Origin: Agromyces mediolanus
GTDB taxonomy: Bacteria > Actinomycetota > Actinomycetes > Actinomycetales > Microbacteriaceae
Assembly: GCF_014648575.1 (NCBI RefSeq)
Contig: NZ_BMRJ01000005.1
Location: 22,457 to 86,456, forward strand
Direction: 5' to 3'
DNA length: 64,000 nucleotides
Shown here: positions 63,956-64,000 of the stretch, in pieces
Numbering within the stretch: the first letter of the stretch is position 1
Layout: every line of letters starts with the position of its first letter
Translations under genes and position numbers: made by a program
Notes under the pieces: model-generated
Told to the model about the DNA's origin: nothing
Seen by the model: the letters and a program-made list of their open reading frames with translations, nothing else
The model's database searches: none

Positions 63956-64000
63956 CGGGCACGACGCGCGACCGCGCCACGAACCTGTCGCTGCGGATCT
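63952..64000 (+). CDS. Second permease (PotC type), partial
   Basis: The ATG at 63952 overlaps the preceding stop (ATGA) and follows GGAGG. Only 16 codons (MTGTTRDRATNLSLRI) lie in the window. The call as the partner permease rests on operon order alone. Confidence 0.6.
   Translation, partial: MTGTTRDRATNLSLRI

Overview
The window is a chromosomal segment of a very GC-rich actinobacterium. I would place it in Micrococcales, most likely Microbacteriaceae. The reasons are the gene content and order (sigA followed by a PAC2 protein, pepA, lpdA and dlaT; lipB-lipA-DUF4191; glnA with a linked glnA2-glnE pair; fasR-fabD-fabH-acpP-fabF; a homodimeric AceE-type pyruvate dehydrogenase; a DUF3145 gene) and the promoter style. 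I cannot name the genus from sequence alone. Almost everything is housekeeping or ordinary transport. The one clear exception is a GC-poorer insert at about 23745-27025.

Layout. 1-7.2 kb: the primary sigma factor (cut by the window start), a PAC2 protein, leucyl aminopeptidase, and dihydrolipoyl dehydrogenase plus the E2 acyltransferase. 7.2-11.5 kb: a membrane-anchored pseudokinase on the opposite strand, then lipB, lipA and DUF4191, so E2/E3 and the two enzymes that lipoylate E2 sit together. 11.5-18.8 kb: RDD protein, then nitrogen assimilation: glnA behind a GlnR-type operator, and glnA2-glnE, with a cupin and a DUF1508 gene between them. 18.8-23.7 kb: panB, a tiny SPOR-like gene divergent from map with overlapping promoters, polyphosphate glucokinase, RNase P RNA, a zinc-ribbon protein and a Nif3-like protein. 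23.7-27.1 kb: the insert, carrying an overlapping DUF262-HipA gene pair and bounded by a 37-bp direct repeat. 27.1-29 kb: HxlR regulator, tRNA-Val, a membrane protein and AhpE peroxiredoxin. 29-36.8 kb: aceE and the fatty-acid synthesis cluster with its activator FasR. 36.9-48 kb: DUF3145, PadR regulator, a PolA-like polymerase, a zinc-ribbon/nuclease-like orphan, NfeD plus flotillin, a minizincin, tRNA-Met/Ile2, a glycosyltransferase, a DMT transporter, peptide deformylase and AzlCD. 48-64 kb: three transport modules: a six-gene ABC-Ldh-thioesterase-DUF1684 operon; an amino-acid-type ABC plus YtcJ-like amidohydrolase operon facing its LacI regulator; and a polyamine-type ABC operon facing away from its GntR regulator and running off the right edge.

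The pieces work together in central carbon and nitrogen metabolism. AceE, DlaT and Lpd form pyruvate dehydrogenase and LipA/LipB modify DlaT. Acetyl-CoA then feeds the fab cluster. GlnE adenylylates GlnA, whose target tyrosine is visible, while GlnA2 lacks that tyrosine.

Two regulatory themes stand out. About nineteen genes have a start codon 6-7 bases after a TANNNT-like -10 box, the signature of leaderless mRNAs. Several inverted repeats sit where a neighbouring regulator should bind (GlnR, FasR, LacI and GntR sites). The most likely uncharacterised system is the DUF262-HipA island, followed by the ABC-Ldh-BAAT-DUF1684 operon.
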